Counted from the stretch's first letter, positions 41,540 through 51,150 are shown. The stretch is DNA of 62,791 nucleotides from Lachnospiraceae bacterium UBA7199 (GCA_002490775.1 DKUR01000003.1:1-62791), one strand, 5' to 3'. Translations and numbers: made by a program. The notes: generated by a model from the sequence alone, not told the origin.

Positions 41540-42837
41540 ATATTCGTTTGTACAATGCCAAAATTCTTTCTATGAAAGAAGGACAGGATATTTTTGAAGG
41601 GGAGATCTGGGTAAAAAATGACCGCATCTTGTATATAGGAGATGGGAATGATACAGATCAGATTTATCAGGAATTTCCCGGTACATGTATTGTTTGGGAC
41701 AGGGAGATTGACTGTAAAGGAAACCTTTTAATGCCAAGCTTTAAAAATGCCCATACCCATTCAGGAATGACGCTGCTTCGTTCTTACGCAGATGACTTGC
41801 CATTAGATAAGTGGCTGAATCAAATGATTTTTCCGGTGGAAGCAAAAATGAATGCAGAAGATATTTATCATTTGTCAAAACTTGCGGTACTGGAGTATTT
41901 AACCAGCGGCATTACAGCAGTTTTTGATATGTATCTGACACCGGAATCAATTGCAGATGCATTTGATGATATGGGAATGCGCTGTGTTCAGGTGGGGGCT
42001 GTAAATGATTTCAGCCAGTCACTGGAACTGGTGGAAGAAATGTATCAAAAATTAAATAAAAAAAGTTCCCTTCAATCATATATACTGGGCTTTCATGCAG
42101 AATATACCTGTCAAAGGAACCTTCTTGAGCAGATTGCAGCACTTGCCCATAAATATAAAGCACCCGTCTTTACCCATCTTGCGGAGACGGAAGGTGAAGT
42201 GGCAGGGTGCAAAGAGCGCTATGGTATGACGCCAGCGGCATTTCTTGATTCCATAGGAATGTTTGACTATGGCGGCGGCGGTTATCATTGTGTTTATATG
42301 ACAGAAGAAGATATTGGCATTATGAAAAGAAGGGGATTGTTTGCAGTGACAAATCCTGGCTCAAATCTAAAGCTTGCCAGTGGTATTGCACCTATAAGCC
42401 GTTTTCTTGAAAATGGAGTTAAAGTGGCGATTGGAACAGACGGGCCTGCAAGCAATAATTGTCTTGATATGTTCAGGGAAATGTTTCTTGTAACAGGACT
42501 TGCCAAAATAAGGCAAAAGGATGCTCAAGCAGTGAACGCTTTTGAAGTCCTTAAGATGGCAACAGTAAATGGGGCTTTGGCGATGGGGCTTGAAGAGGCG
42601 GATGTTTTGGCAGTGGGAAAGCTTGCAGACCTTATTATGATTGATTTAAGGCAGCCTAATATGCAGCCAGTCCATAATATTCCTAAAAATATTGTTTACA
42701 GTGGAAGTAAACAGAATGTAATAATGACTATGGTGAATGGAAAAATTCTATATGAAAATGGCACGTTTTATGTTTCAGACAGTCCGGAAAATATTTATCA
42801 AAAAGCCGAGCAGATAAAACAGCGTATCATTAAATAA
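41536..42837 (+). CDS. Amidohydrolase, MTA/SAH-deaminase or SsnA-like
   Basis: 433 residues of the metal-dependent amidohydrolase superfamily. Metal-site motifs: FKNAHTHSGMTLLRSYADDL near residue 70, FTHLAETEGEV, YHCVYMTEEDI and GTDGPASNNCLDMFREM. The pattern fits 5'-methylthioadenosine/S-adenosylhomocysteine deaminases and 5'-deoxyadenosine deaminases. In this operon a nucleoside or base deaminase role is likely; the exact substrate cannot be read from sequence. Translationally coupled to cdd. Confidence 0.88.
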   Translation: MNIRLYNAKILSMKEGQDIFEGEIWVKNDRILYIGDGNDTDQIYQEFPGTCIVWDREIDCKGNLLMPSFKNAHTHSGMTLLRSYADDLPLDKWLNQMIFPVEAKMNAEDIYHLSKLAVLEYLTSGITAVFDMYLTPESIADAFDDMGMRCVQVGAVNDFSQSLELVEEMYQKLNKKSSLQSYILGFHAEYTCQRNLLEQIAALAHKYKAPVFTHLAETEGEVAGCKERYGMTPAAFLDSIGMFDYGGGGYHCVYMTEEDIGIMKRRGLFAVTNPGSNLKLASGIAPISRFLENGVKVAIGTDGPASNNCLDMFREMFLVTGLAKIRQKDAQAVNAFEVLKMATVNGALAMGLEEADVLAVGKLADLIMIDLRQPNMQPVHNIPKNIVYSGSKQNVIMTMVNGKILYENGTFYVSDSPENIYQKAEQIKQRIIK

Positions 42838-42870
42838 ATTTATAAATAGAGTTACAAGGAGGAAAATAGT

Positions 42871-44577
42871 TTGAAAAAGAACATAAAGGTGTCAATGATT
42901 CATTCAATTAAAACAAAAATAGTATTGGTTGTTGTATTATCTGTTTTGGCAACTACATCCTTATGCCTTAGCATGATTATTCCAATGGTTGAGGAAAGTC
43001 TGTCGGAGGTTACGAAAAATTACATGATTGATATGACAGACCTTGCAGGGGTTAACCTGGACAGAGAAATTGAGGCAATGGGCAGGGAATCAGTATTAAC
43101 ACGGGAAGGACTGGAAAATGCAGTTGGCAGCATTGATATCAATGGCATGAATTCCAGTTATGCTTATGTTGTAGGTTCAGATGGTACCATGCTGTATCAT
43201 CCTACTGCGGATAAGATAGGACAGCCTGTTGAAAATGATGCTGTAAAGCAGGTGTTAAGTGAAATGGCCAAGGGAAACCGGCCGGCAACAGATGTAATTG
43301 CATATGAATTTAAAGGAGTGACCAAGTATGCTTCTTATTATATCGGGAAAAATATGGAGTATGTAATAGTCATTACCGCAGATGAAAATGAAGTATTTGC
43401 AGGTGTTACACAGATTATAACAAAAAGTATTTATGGTTCCTTATTCATTTTGATTCTGTGCTCTGCTATAGGACTGCTTGTTGCAATCAGAATTGTGAAG
43501 CCCATTGAAAGGATCACTGCTATTATTTCACAGCTTGCGGATCTGAATTTTGTTGAAAGTAAGTGGCAGGCATATATCAGCAAAAGGAAAGATGAAACTG
43601 GCATTATGGGACGCGCTATCGACAGTCTCAGAAATGCACTTACTGATGTGACGAAAAAAATAGCAGATCACAGCGACAATTTATATCATGCATCAAACAC
43701 TATGACTGTCAGCGCGCAAGAGGCTTCTTTATCGGTAGAACAGGTAGAAAAAGCAATCTCCGAAATTGCCCAAGGAGCAACTTCTCAGGCACAGGATACG
43801 CAGACTGCTACGGAAAATATTATTTTGATGGGGAACGTGATTGAAGAGACATCCACAGAAGTGGATGATTTAAAAGAAAATGCCCGTATTATGCGTAATG
43901 CAGGGGATAAGGCAATTGATATTTTAAATGAGCTGAATCAGATTAATAAGCAGACGAAAGAAGCGGTATTTGTGATTTCTGAGCAGACAAATACTACCAA
44001 CGAATCTGCACTTAAAATTAAAGAAGCAACAGATATGATTACAGATATTGCAGAAGAAACAAATCTTTTATCATTAAATGCGTCTATTGAAGCGGCCAGA
44101 GCCGGAGAACAGGGAAGAGGATTTGCGGTTGTTGCAGCACAGATTCAAAAGCTCGCGGAGCAGTCAAATGAGTCGGCCAGACAGATTGATGATATTATTC
44201 ACTCACTGATTGCAGATTCTGAAAAAGCAGTGGACACAATGGAAGAAGTGAAAGTGGTAATTGAAAAGCAAAATGAAAATGTAGTAAATACCGAAAATGC
44301 ATTCCGGGATGTAAAAGATGGCATAGATAAATCAATGGGAAATATACAAAAAATTACAGATAAAACAAAGCAGTTGGATGAGGCCAGAATCAAGGTGGTA
44401 GATGTGGTTCAGAATTTGACTGCAATTGCACAGGAAAATGCAGCAAGCACCGAAGAAACTTCAGCATCTGCGTCAGAGGTTGGCACGCTTGTTGAGGACA
44501 TAGCAAATAATGCAAAGCAGTTGAATATTATTGCAGGTGAGATGGAAGAAAGCATTAAAATGTTTGTTATGGAGTAA
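42871..44577 (+). CDS. Methyl-accepting chemotaxis protein with Cache-type sensor
   Basis: 568 residues, with a TTG start eight bases after AAGGAGG. TM1 at about 14-36, an extracytoplasmic domain at about 37-188 with a single-Cache look (SYAYVVGSDGTMLYHPTADK), TM2 at about 189-211, then HAMP and a signalling domain. The hairpin tip is ITDIAEETNLLSLNASIEAA, partly GEQGRGFAVVAAQI. It follows the amidohydrolase by 33 bp without a terminator and precedes the MutS-like gene by 6 bp, so it appears co-transcribed with nucleoside salvage genes. The ligand is unknown. Confidence 0.94.
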   Translation: MKKNIKVSMIHSIKTKIVLVVVLSVLATTSLCLSMIIPMVEESLSEVTKNYMIDMTDLAGVNLDREIEAMGRESVLTREGLENAVGSIDINGMNSSYAYVVGSDGTMLYHPTADKIGQPVENDAVKQVLSEMAKGNRPATDVIAYEFKGVTKYASYYIGKNMEYVIVITADENEVFAGVTQIITKSIYGSLFILILCSAIGLLVAIRIVKPIERITAIISQLADLNFVESKWQAYISKRKDETGIMGRAIDSLRNALTDVTKKIADHSDNLYHASNTMTVSAQEASLSVEQVEKAISEIAQGATSQAQDTQTATENIILMGNVIEETSTEVDDLKENARIMRNAGDKAIDILNELNQINKQTKEAVFVISEQTNTTNESALKIKEATDMITDIAEETNLLSLNASIEAARAGEQGRGFAVVAAQIQKLAEQSNESARQIDDIIHSLIADSEKAVDTMEEVKVVIEKQNENVVNTENAFRDVKDGIDKSMGNIQKITDKTKQLDEARIKVVDVVQNLTAIAQENAASTEETSASASEVGTLVEDIANNAKQLNIIAGEMEESIKMFVME

Positions 44578-44583
44578 TCTGGT

Positions 44584-46269
44584 ATGGAATATATTATTTT
44601 TGCGATTGCCATGGCCGTCTTGGTTCTGCTGTTTATGTTTAAAGAAGTTATAAGCTTTAAAAAATCGGAAAAAATTTTTATTGAAAAATTATATAAGGAA
44701 TATGGCGTACTGCCGCCCAAAGAATATAAACCGGGACAGCTTGAAATTATTTCCCATTATTTTGAAAAGCATAAGGATGGTTTTCAGATTGATGATATCA
44801 CATGGAACGATTTGAATCTGGATGAAGTTTTTAAAAAGATGAACTACACACATTCGGCAGCAGGTGAAGAATATTTATATTATTTATTGCGTATGCCATG
44901 TATGGAAGAGGCAGAGCTTTTAAAAAGAGAAAAGATCATTGATTTTTTTAGCTCACACCCGGATGAAAGAGTTGCATATCAGTTGATTTACAGTAAACTG
45001 GGAAAGACGGGCAAGTATTCTATTTATGATTATCTGGACTATTTAGATGGGCTGGGAAGCAGAAGCAACCTGCAGCATTATTTGGCTTTGTTTTTGCTGA
45101 TTATCAGTATTGCGGTAATGTTTGTCAATATTCCATTTGGGCTGGTGGCTTTTGGAATTATAATGATTTACAATAATGTCTCATATTTCAAAGTGAAAAA
45201 TGAAATAGATCCCTATATTACCAGTTTTGCTTATATATTCCGTCTGCTGACAGCAGTCAGGAAGCTGCAGGAGCATAAAACAAAAGTACTGGAAGAAGAG
45301 TTTAAGCTCCTGAAAAAATGCAGTAGTTCCATGAATGGATTTAAAACAGGTTCTTTCCTGTTGATGTCAAATGGGCGTATGTCAGGCTCAGGGAATCCCC
45401 TTGATATTCTGTTTGACTTTATACGGATGGGATTTCATTTGGATTTGATAAAATTTAATCAAATGCTCTCAGAGGTTAGAAAGCATATTTCAGATATTGA
45501 TTCGATGATTACAACAGTAGGAAAAATTGAAGCGATGATTGCTGTTGGGGCGTACAGAGCTTCCCTCGCGCAGTATTGTGTTCCGGCCTTTTCAAAAGAA
45601 ATGGAAATTTATGCAGCGGGCATGTATCATCCGCTGCTTGAAAATCCGGTTAAAAACAATTTTAGTACCCAAAGCAGCGTTTTGATCACAGGCTCAAATG
45701 CTTCTGGTAAGTCAACTTTTTTAAAAACTGTGGCATTAAACAGTATTTTTGCCCAGACAATTCACACTTGCCTGGCAGATCAATACAATGGTTCTCTGTT
45801 TCGGGTAATTTCATCTATGAGTTTAAGGGATGATGTGCAGGGCGGAGAGAGTTATTATATGGTGGAAATCAGGGCGTTAAAGCGTATCATGGATGTTATA
45901 AAAGAGGAAGGAAAGCCTGTTTTATGCTTTGTGGATGAAGTGTTAAGAGGCACGAATACGGTGGAGCGTATTGCTGCCTCTACCCAGATTTTGAAGAAAA
46001 TGTCAGTTCAAAACTGCCTGTGCTTTGCAGCAACACATGATATTGAGCTTACTTATCTTTTGGAACAAATATATGATAATTATCATTTTTCAGAAGAAAT
46101 TGAAGGAAATGACATTTATTTTACCTATAAAATTATAAGCGGACGTGCCCAGACACGAAATGCAATTAAACTTCTTGGAATTATGGGATTTTCAACAGAA
46201 ATTATAGATGTGGCAGAAACTATGGCTGGCAATTTTTTAAAAACAGGCACATGGCAGATGCTTGACTGA
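44584..46269 (+). CDS. Membrane-bound MutS-like ATPase
   Basis: 561 residues. The C-terminal part is a MutS-type ABC ATPase: Walker A TGSNASGKSTFLKT near residue 370, SMSLRDDVQGGESYYMVEI, Walker B CFVDEVLRGTNTVERIAA, and ATHDIELTYLL. It lacks the mismatch-recognition and connector domains of MutS. Hydrophobic segments lie at about 2-20, 163-180 and 182-200, so it is probably membrane-attached. Family function is not known. No strong ribosome-binding site; GGAG lies about ten bases upstream, overlapping the MCP end, suggesting coupling. Confidence 0.87.
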   Translation: MEYIIFAIAMAVLVLLFMFKEVISFKKSEKIFIEKLYKEYGVLPPKEYKPGQLEIISHYFEKHKDGFQIDDITWNDLNLDEVFKKMNYTHSAAGEEYLYYLLRMPCMEEAELLKREKIIDFFSSHPDERVAYQLIYSKLGKTGKYSIYDYLDYLDGLGSRSNLQHYLALFLLIISIAVMFVNIPFGLVAFGIIMIYNNVSYFKVKNEIDPYITSFAYIFRLLTAVRKLQEHKTKVLEEEFKLLKKCSSSMNGFKTGSFLLMSNGRMSGSGNPLDILFDFIRMGFHLDLIKFNQMLSEVRKHISDIDSMITTVGKIEAMIAVGAYRASLAQYCVPAFSKEMEIYAAGMYHPLLENPVKNNFSTQSSVLITGSNASGKSTFLKTVALNSIFAQTIHTCLADQYNGSLFRVISSMSLRDDVQGGESYYMVEIRALKRIMDVIKEEGKPVLCFVDEVLRGTNTVERIAASTQILKKMSVQNCLCFAATHDIELTYLLEQIYDNYHFSEEIEGNDIYFTYKIISGRAQTRNAIKLLGIMGFSTEIIDVAETMAGNFLKTGTWQMLD

Positions 46270-46342
46270 AAAATGTCACAATGGTATGATTAAAGATAGC
46301 AGTTCAGCTTAAAAAGTTCATTAAGAAAGGTACAGTAGATCA

Positions 46343-46507
46343 ATGGAAAAATTAATTTTATTTTTAAATTCTTTTTTATCGTATGTATTATTACTGGCAG
46401 TAATTGTTGTACTTTGCGGAATTGCAGTGTTTATTGGAATTAAATTGCGCAAACGTAAAAACAGCCAGCTTGAGATGGAAGGGGCAGAGAAAGTCTCTGA
46501 AAGTTAA
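46343..46507 (+). CDS. Small single-pass membrane protein, 54 residues
   Basis: An ATG-to-TAA reading frame of 54 codons. The N-terminus MEKLILFLNSFLSYVL leads into one strong transmembrane helix (about residues 5-37), followed by a basic stop-transfer LRKRK and an acidic tail ending EKVSES. The topology resembles small OadG-like or pump-accessory subunits, but there is no motif to prove it. AAAGG lies about 12 bases upstream. It sits alone between the MutS-like gene and a palindromic repeat copy. Confidence 0.65.
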   Translation: MEKLILFLNSFLSYVLLLAVIVVLCGIAVFIGIKLRKRKNSQLEMEGAEKVSES

Positions 46508-46526
46508 ATATCTGGTGCTTGTGAAA

Positions 46527-46560
46527 GGATGTCACGCTTTTGCGGGACATCCGTTATTTT
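46527..46560 (+). repeat. Copy of the dispersed palindromic repeat
   Basis: GGATGTCACGC, TTTT, GCGGGACATCC, then GTTATTTT: an 11-position stem with one mismatch and the right flank. It follows the small membrane-protein gene and lies 26 bp before the WYL regulator start. Confidence 0.8.
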
Positions 46561-46585
46561 GTCGTATAAAAGCAAGGAGATTAAA

Positions 46586-47596
46586 ATGGCTAAATCTGCC
46601 AACCAGAAGCTGAAGCTTCTTTACATATTAAAGATTCTTACGGAAAAAACAGATGAAACACATTGTATGCCTGCACAGGAAATTATAACACAGCTTGCTT
46701 CTTATGGAATCTCAGCGGAGAGAAAAAGCATCTATGATGACATAGAATGTCTGATCAGCTTCGGCTATGATATTGTAAATATAAAATCCCGAAAAGGGGG
46801 CGGATATTATCTGGCAGGCAGGGAATTTGAACTGCCGGAATTAAAGCTTTTGGTGGATGCCGTACAGGCGTCCCGGTTTATTACACAGAAAAAATCAAGA
46901 GAATTGATTGCTAAAATTGAAAAGCTTGCAGGTCCTTACGAGGGAAAACAGTTACAAAGACAGGTGTTTGTTGCGGGAAGAGTAAAAACGGAAAACGAAA
47001 GTATTTATTACAATGTTGACCGCATTCACAGAGCGATACAAAATAATTATCCGGTCACATTTACCTACTCTACATGGAATATAAAAAAAGAATTACAGCC
47101 CAAACGAGAAGGCAAAAAATATCAAGCCAGTCCATGGGCCCTTACCTGGCAGGATGAAAATTATTATTTGATAGCTTATGATGATACAGAGGAAAAAATT
47201 AAGCATTACAGAGTGGATAAAATGAGCCGGATCACAGAACTTCCTGATGAAAAGCGAAAGGGGATGGAAGCTTTTCAAAAATTTGATATTGCACAATATA
47301 CAAATATGACATTTGGCATGTTTGGGGGAGAAACTGAAACGGTAACCTTAAAGCTTCCGGAAAATATGATTGGAATTATTCTGGACCGATTTGGGAGAGA
47401 AACCGATATTAGGAAGCTTGAGAATGAAATGGTCAGTGTAAGAATCAAAGCGGCGCTAAGTGGACAGTTTTATGGGTGGCTGACAGGGCTTGGCAGTCAG
47501 GTCTGTATTCTTGCACCGGCGTACGTACAGAAGGAATACATTCAATTTATAGAAAAAATTGCAGCAAATTACAGGAATGAAGATAAGCAGTTATAA
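46586..47596 (+). CDS. WYL-domain transcriptional regulator
   Basis: 336 residues. N-terminal winged helix (about 5-75; the SYGISAERKSIYDDIECLI segment is the recognition part). The WYL domain covers about 140-215 with SPWALTWQDENYYLIAYDD, and a C-terminal WCX region follows. Family members often sense nucleotides or DNA damage products, but the signal here is unknown. ATG 46586 has AAGGAG upstream; an in-frame start at 46529 lies in the repeat. It precedes an aminotransferase gene by 29 bp. Confidence 0.92.
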   Translation: MAKSANQKLKLLYILKILTEKTDETHCMPAQEIITQLASYGISAERKSIYDDIECLISFGYDIVNIKSRKGGGYYLAGREFELPELKLLVDAVQASRFITQKKSRELIAKIEKLAGPYEGKQLQRQVFVAGRVKTENESIYYNVDRIHRAIQNNYPVTFTYSTWNIKKELQPKREGKKYQASPWALTWQDENYYLIAYDDTEEKIKHYRVDKMSRITELPDEKRKGMEAFQKFDIAQYTNMTFGMFGGETETVTLKLPENMIGIILDRFGRETDIRKLENEMVSVRIKAALSGQFYGWLTGLGSQVCILAPAYVQKEYIQFIEKIAANYRNEDKQL

Positions 47597-47625
47597 ATAT
47601 TGTTTGGAAAGGGATTGGTATTAAT

Positions 47626-48795
47626 ATGAATTTACAGGTTTCAAGCAGAATGAAGGATTTTGAGGAAGGAATTTTTCAGTTGTTAAATGAGAAGAAGGAG
47701 GCAGTGGAAAAAAGCGGTAAAAAAGTATACAACCTGTCTGTAGGAACGCCTGACTTTCCCACAGAACCCCATATTATGGAAGCTGTGGTAAAAGCTGCTC
47801 AAAAACCGGAAAATTATAAATACGCATTAAAAATGCTTCCAGAGCTTACTCAGGCAGTGATAGAGCGCTTTAAGCAGCGCTATCACGTAGAATTAAAGGA
47901 AAGTGAAATTACCGATGTGTATGGCTCTCAGGAGGGAATTGCACACATTGGCTTGTCCCTTTGCAATTCTGATGATATTGTGCTTGTGCCGGATCCGGGC
48001 TACCCGATTTTTTCCATAGGACCATCATTGGCGATGGCTGATGTGCGAACCTATGAACTTAAGGCGGAGAATGATTATCTGCCTGATTTAAAAGGGATGG
48101 ATGAGGAATTACTGCAAAAAACAAAGTTTATGATCGTTTCTTATCCTCTTAACCCTATCTGTAAAATTGCGCCGGATTGTTTTTATGAGGAACTGATTCC
48201 CTGGGCTAAGTCACATAATATTATTATTGTGCATGACAATGCTTATTCTGATATTATTTATGATGGTCACATTGGGAAATCTATTTTGCAGTTTCCAGGT
48301 GCCAAAGATATTTGCGTTGAATTTTATTCTTTATCAAAAAGCTATAACTATACTGGTGCAAGAGCAGGCTTTTTGGTTGGAAATGAATACTTGGTACAGA
48401 ATTTTAAAAAACTTCGTTCTCAGATTGATTATGGAACATTTTTACCGGTACAATATGGAGCAATAGCGGCCCTTAAGGGACCTGATGACGGAATAAGGGA
48501 ACGATGCGCAGAATATCAGAGAAGAAGAGATGCGCTTTGTGGCGGGTTACGGGAGATTGGCTGGAATATACCTGACAGTCAGGGAACCATGTTTGCATGG
48601 GGGAAAATTCCTGAAGGATACACAGATGACGTTGCTTTTGTTATGGAACTTTTAGAAAAGTCAGGCGTACTCTGTACACCAGGAAGTAGTTTTGGTAAAT
48701 TGGGAAAAGGACATGTTCGTTTTGCACTTACGGTTTCAGTAGGAGAAATTAAGCAGGCTGTGGCGGCAATTGCTTCTTCTGGGATGATCAAATAG
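47626..48795 (+). CDS. PLP-dependent class I/II aminotransferase
   Basis: 389 residues, fold type I. Motifs: LSVGTPDFPTEPHIMEAV near residue 38, VPDPGYPIF, the PLP-Asp region IIVHDNAYSDIIYDG, and the PLP Lys in YSLSKSYNYTGARAGFLVG. It resembles LL-diaminopimelate or broad-specificity aspartate/alanine-type aminotransferases; the exact substrate is not set by sequence. The WYL regulator directly upstream may control it. Confidence 0.9.
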   Translation: MNLQVSSRMKDFEEGIFQLLNEKKEAVEKSGKKVYNLSVGTPDFPTEPHIMEAVVKAAQKPENYKYALKMLPELTQAVIERFKQRYHVELKESEITDVYGSQEGIAHIGLSLCNSDDIVLVPDPGYPIFSIGPSLAMADVRTYELKAENDYLPDLKGMDEELLQKTKFMIVSYPLNPICKIAPDCFYEELIPWAKSHNIIIVHDNAYSDIIYDGHIGKSILQFPGAKDICVEFYSLSKSYNYTGARAGFLVGNEYLVQNFKKLRSQIDYGTFLPVQYGAIAALKGPDDGIRERCAEYQRRRDALCGGLREIGWNIPDSQGTMFAWGKIPEGYTDDVAFVMELLEKSGVLCTPGSSFGKLGKGHVRFALTVSVGEIKQAVAAIASSGMIK

Positions 48796-48850
48796 ATAAT
48801 TCCACCAAATTCAGCACATACTTTTTGGCTAAATTAATTTTATATTCAAG

Positions 48851-48879
48851 TTGACATATAGTAAGGGCTTCTTTATACT
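48851..48879 (+). promoter_or_regulatory. Strong sigma-A promoter for nrdD
   Basis: A perfect TTGACA at 48851-48856, a 17-base spacer and TATACT at 48874-48879, 91 bp before the nrdD start. Confidence 0.78.
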
Positions 48880-48889
48880 AGATATTGTA
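48874..48889 (+). promoter_or_regulatory. Possible NrdR box overlapping the nrdD promoter
   Basis: TATACTAGATATTGTA resembles the NrdR-box pattern ACACTATATATTGTGT in its central twelve bases. It covers the -10 box, a position expected for repression. No second box at the usual spacing was found, so the call is weak. Confidence 0.28.
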
Positions 48890-48969
48890 CCGCATTTAAG
48901 AAAAAGCCATTTATAATCACAAGATTTAGCGTTTGGTATATATGTGTGGGGAAGATTGGAGGATATAAA

Positions 48970-51147
48970 ATGAGTAATGTGCAGGAAGAAACTGCAAAGT
49001 ATGGTGAAGTGTTTAAGCCGGTCAAGGATGTCAAGGTTATTAAAAAAGACGGAAGCTTAGAAGCCTTTGACGTGCAGAAGGTAATTGATGCTGTAGGAAA
49101 AAGTGCATACAGGGCCTTGACAAAATTTACAGAGGAAGAGAAAAAACATATCTGCCAGTACGTGGTCGAAAAAGTAAATGAGCTGGAAGAAGACCGGATT
49201 CCCATTCCCATTATGCACAACATAGTGGAAAGTGCCCTTGAGGATGTAAAGCCTATTGTTGCCAAAAGCTATCGTGATTATCGTAATTATAAGCAGGATT
49301 TTGTACGCATGATGGATGATGTATACAAAAAAAGCCAGTCCATCATGTACGTTGGTGATAAAGAAAATGCAAATACGGATAGTGCCCTTGTTTCTACCAA
49401 AAGGAGTCTTATTTTTAATCAGTTTAACAAAGAACTGTATCAGAAATTTTTTATGACCACAGAGGAGATTCAGGCGTGCAGAGATGGTTATATTTATGTT
49501 CATGATATGTCAGCAAGAAGAGATACCATGAACTGTTGTCTGTTTGATGTGGCCAATGTGCTTACCGGCGGATTTGAAATGGGGAATATTTGGTACAATG
49601 AGCCTAAAACCCTTGACGTAGCATTTGACGTGATCGGTGACATTGTGTTAAGTGCGGCAAGCCAGCAGTATGGGGGATTTACCGTTCCGGAAGTAGATAA
49701 AATACTAGAACCTTATGCAGAAAAAACTTATCAGAAAAGTCTGAAAAAATATTTAAAACTTGGAATTGATGAAGAGACAGCCAAGGCAGAAGCCTATGCG
49801 GACGTAAAACGCGAGTTTGAACAGGGATTTCAGGGCTGGGAATATAAATTCAATACGGTGGCATCCAGCCGCGGCGACTATCCTTTTATTACAGTAACAG
49901 CAGGAATCGGGACGGGAAGATTTGCCAGGCTTGCAACCATTTCTCTTTTAAATGTAAGAAGAAAAGGGCAGGGAAAGGAGGAATGTAAAAAGCCGGTTCT
50001 TTTTCCTAAAATCGTATTTTTATATGATGAAAACCTTCATGGACCGGGAAAGGAACTGGAGGATGTATTTGAGGCAGGTGTAAAGTGTTCTGCGAAAACG
50101 ATGTATCCAGACTGGCTTTCTTTAACTGGAAAAGGATACATTGCAAGTATGTACAAGCAGTATGGAAGAGTGATCTCTCCTATGGGTTGTCGTGCATTTC
50201 TTTCTCCCTGGTATGAAAGAGGCGGAATGCATCCGGCTGACGATGATGACAAGCCTGTTTTTGTGGGACGATTTAACATTGGGGCAGTGTCACTTCATTT
50301 GCCTATGATTCTTGCAAAGTCAAGGCAGGAAAGCCGTGATTTTTATGAAGTGCTGGATTATTATTTAAATTTAATACGCCAGCTTCATATCAGAACTTAT
50401 GCGTATCTTGGAGAGATGAGGGCATCCACAAATCCGCTTGCTTACTGCGAGGGAGGATTTTTAAATGGAAATTTGAAGCTTACCGATAAGATTAAACCCA
50501 TACTTAAGTCGGCAACTGCAAGCTTTGGCATTACTGCTTTTAACGAATTACAGGAATTATATAATGGAAAATCGTTGGTAGAAGATGGGCAGTTTGCACT
50601 TGAAGTTTTAGAGCATATTAATCAGAAAATTGATGAATTTAAAGAAGCAGACGGAAATTTATATGCCATTTATGGAACGCCTGCGGAAAGTCTTTGCGGC
50701 CTTCAGGTAAAACAATTCCGTGCAAAATATGGGATTATTGAGGGAGTATCTGACAGGGAATATGTTTCAAATAGTTTTCATTGTCATGTATCTGAAGATA
50801 TTTCTCCTATTCAGAAGCAGGATCTTGAATATCGCTTTTGGGAACTTTCAAATGGCGGCAAGATTCAATATGTAAAATATCCCATTGATTATAATATTGA
50901 TGCAATTAAAACGCTGATCCGCAGGGCAATGGATATGGGATTTTATGAAGGCGTGAATTTATCCCTTTCTTATTGTGATGATTGCGGACATCAGGAGCTT
51001 GAAATGGATGTATGTCCTGTATGTGGAAGTAAAAATTTAACAAAGATTGAACGTATGAATGGTTATCTTTCTTACTCCAGAGTACATGGAGATACAAGAC
51101 TAAATGAAGCAAAAATGGCAGAGATTGCAGAAAGGAAGAGCATGTAG
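48970..51147 (+). CDS. nrdD: Anaerobic ribonucleoside-triphosphate reductase
   Basis: Class III ribonucleotide reductase making dNTPs without oxygen. 725 residues. An ATP-cone regulatory domain occupies about 15-105 (KDGSLEAFDVQKVIDAV); the catalytic barrel follows. The C-terminal zinc site is CDDCGHQELEMDVCPVCG and the glycyl-radical site is ERMNGYLSYSR, with Gly near residue 698. GGAGG lies before ATG 48970; an in-frame GTG at 48946 is upstream of that site. The activase gene nrdG follows 3 bp later. Confidence 0.97.
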   Translation: MSNVQEETAKYGEVFKPVKDVKVIKKDGSLEAFDVQKVIDAVGKSAYRALTKFTEEEKKHICQYVVEKVNELEEDRIPIPIMHNIVESALEDVKPIVAKSYRDYRNYKQDFVRMMDDVYKKSQSIMYVGDKENANTDSALVSTKRSLIFNQFNKELYQKFFMTTEEIQACRDGYIYVHDMSARRDTMNCCLFDVANVLTGGFEMGNIWYNEPKTLDVAFDVIGDIVLSAASQQYGGFTVPEVDKILEPYAEKTYQKSLKKYLKLGIDEETAKAEAYADVKREFEQGFQGWEYKFNTVASSRGDYPFITVTAGIGTGRFARLATISLLNVRRKGQGKEECKKPVLFPKIVFLYDENLHGPGKELEDVFEAGVKCSAKTMYPDWLSLTGKGYIASMYKQYGRVISPMGCRAFLSPWYERGGMHPADDDDKPVFVGRFNIGAVSLHLPMILAKSRQESRDFYEVLDYYLNLIRQLHIRTYAYLGEMRASTNPLAYCEGGFLNGNLKLTDKIKPILKSATASFGITAFNELQELYNGKSLVEDGQFALEVLEHINQKIDEFKEADGNLYAIYGTPAESLCGLQVKQFRAKYGIIEGVSDREYVSNSFHCHVSEDISPIQKQDLEYRFWELSNGGKIQYVKYPIDYNIDAIKTLIRRAMDMGFYEGVNLSLSYCDDCGHQELEMDVCPVCGSKNLTKIERMNGYLSYSRVHGDTRLNEAKMAEIAERKSM

Positions 51148-51150
51148 CAG

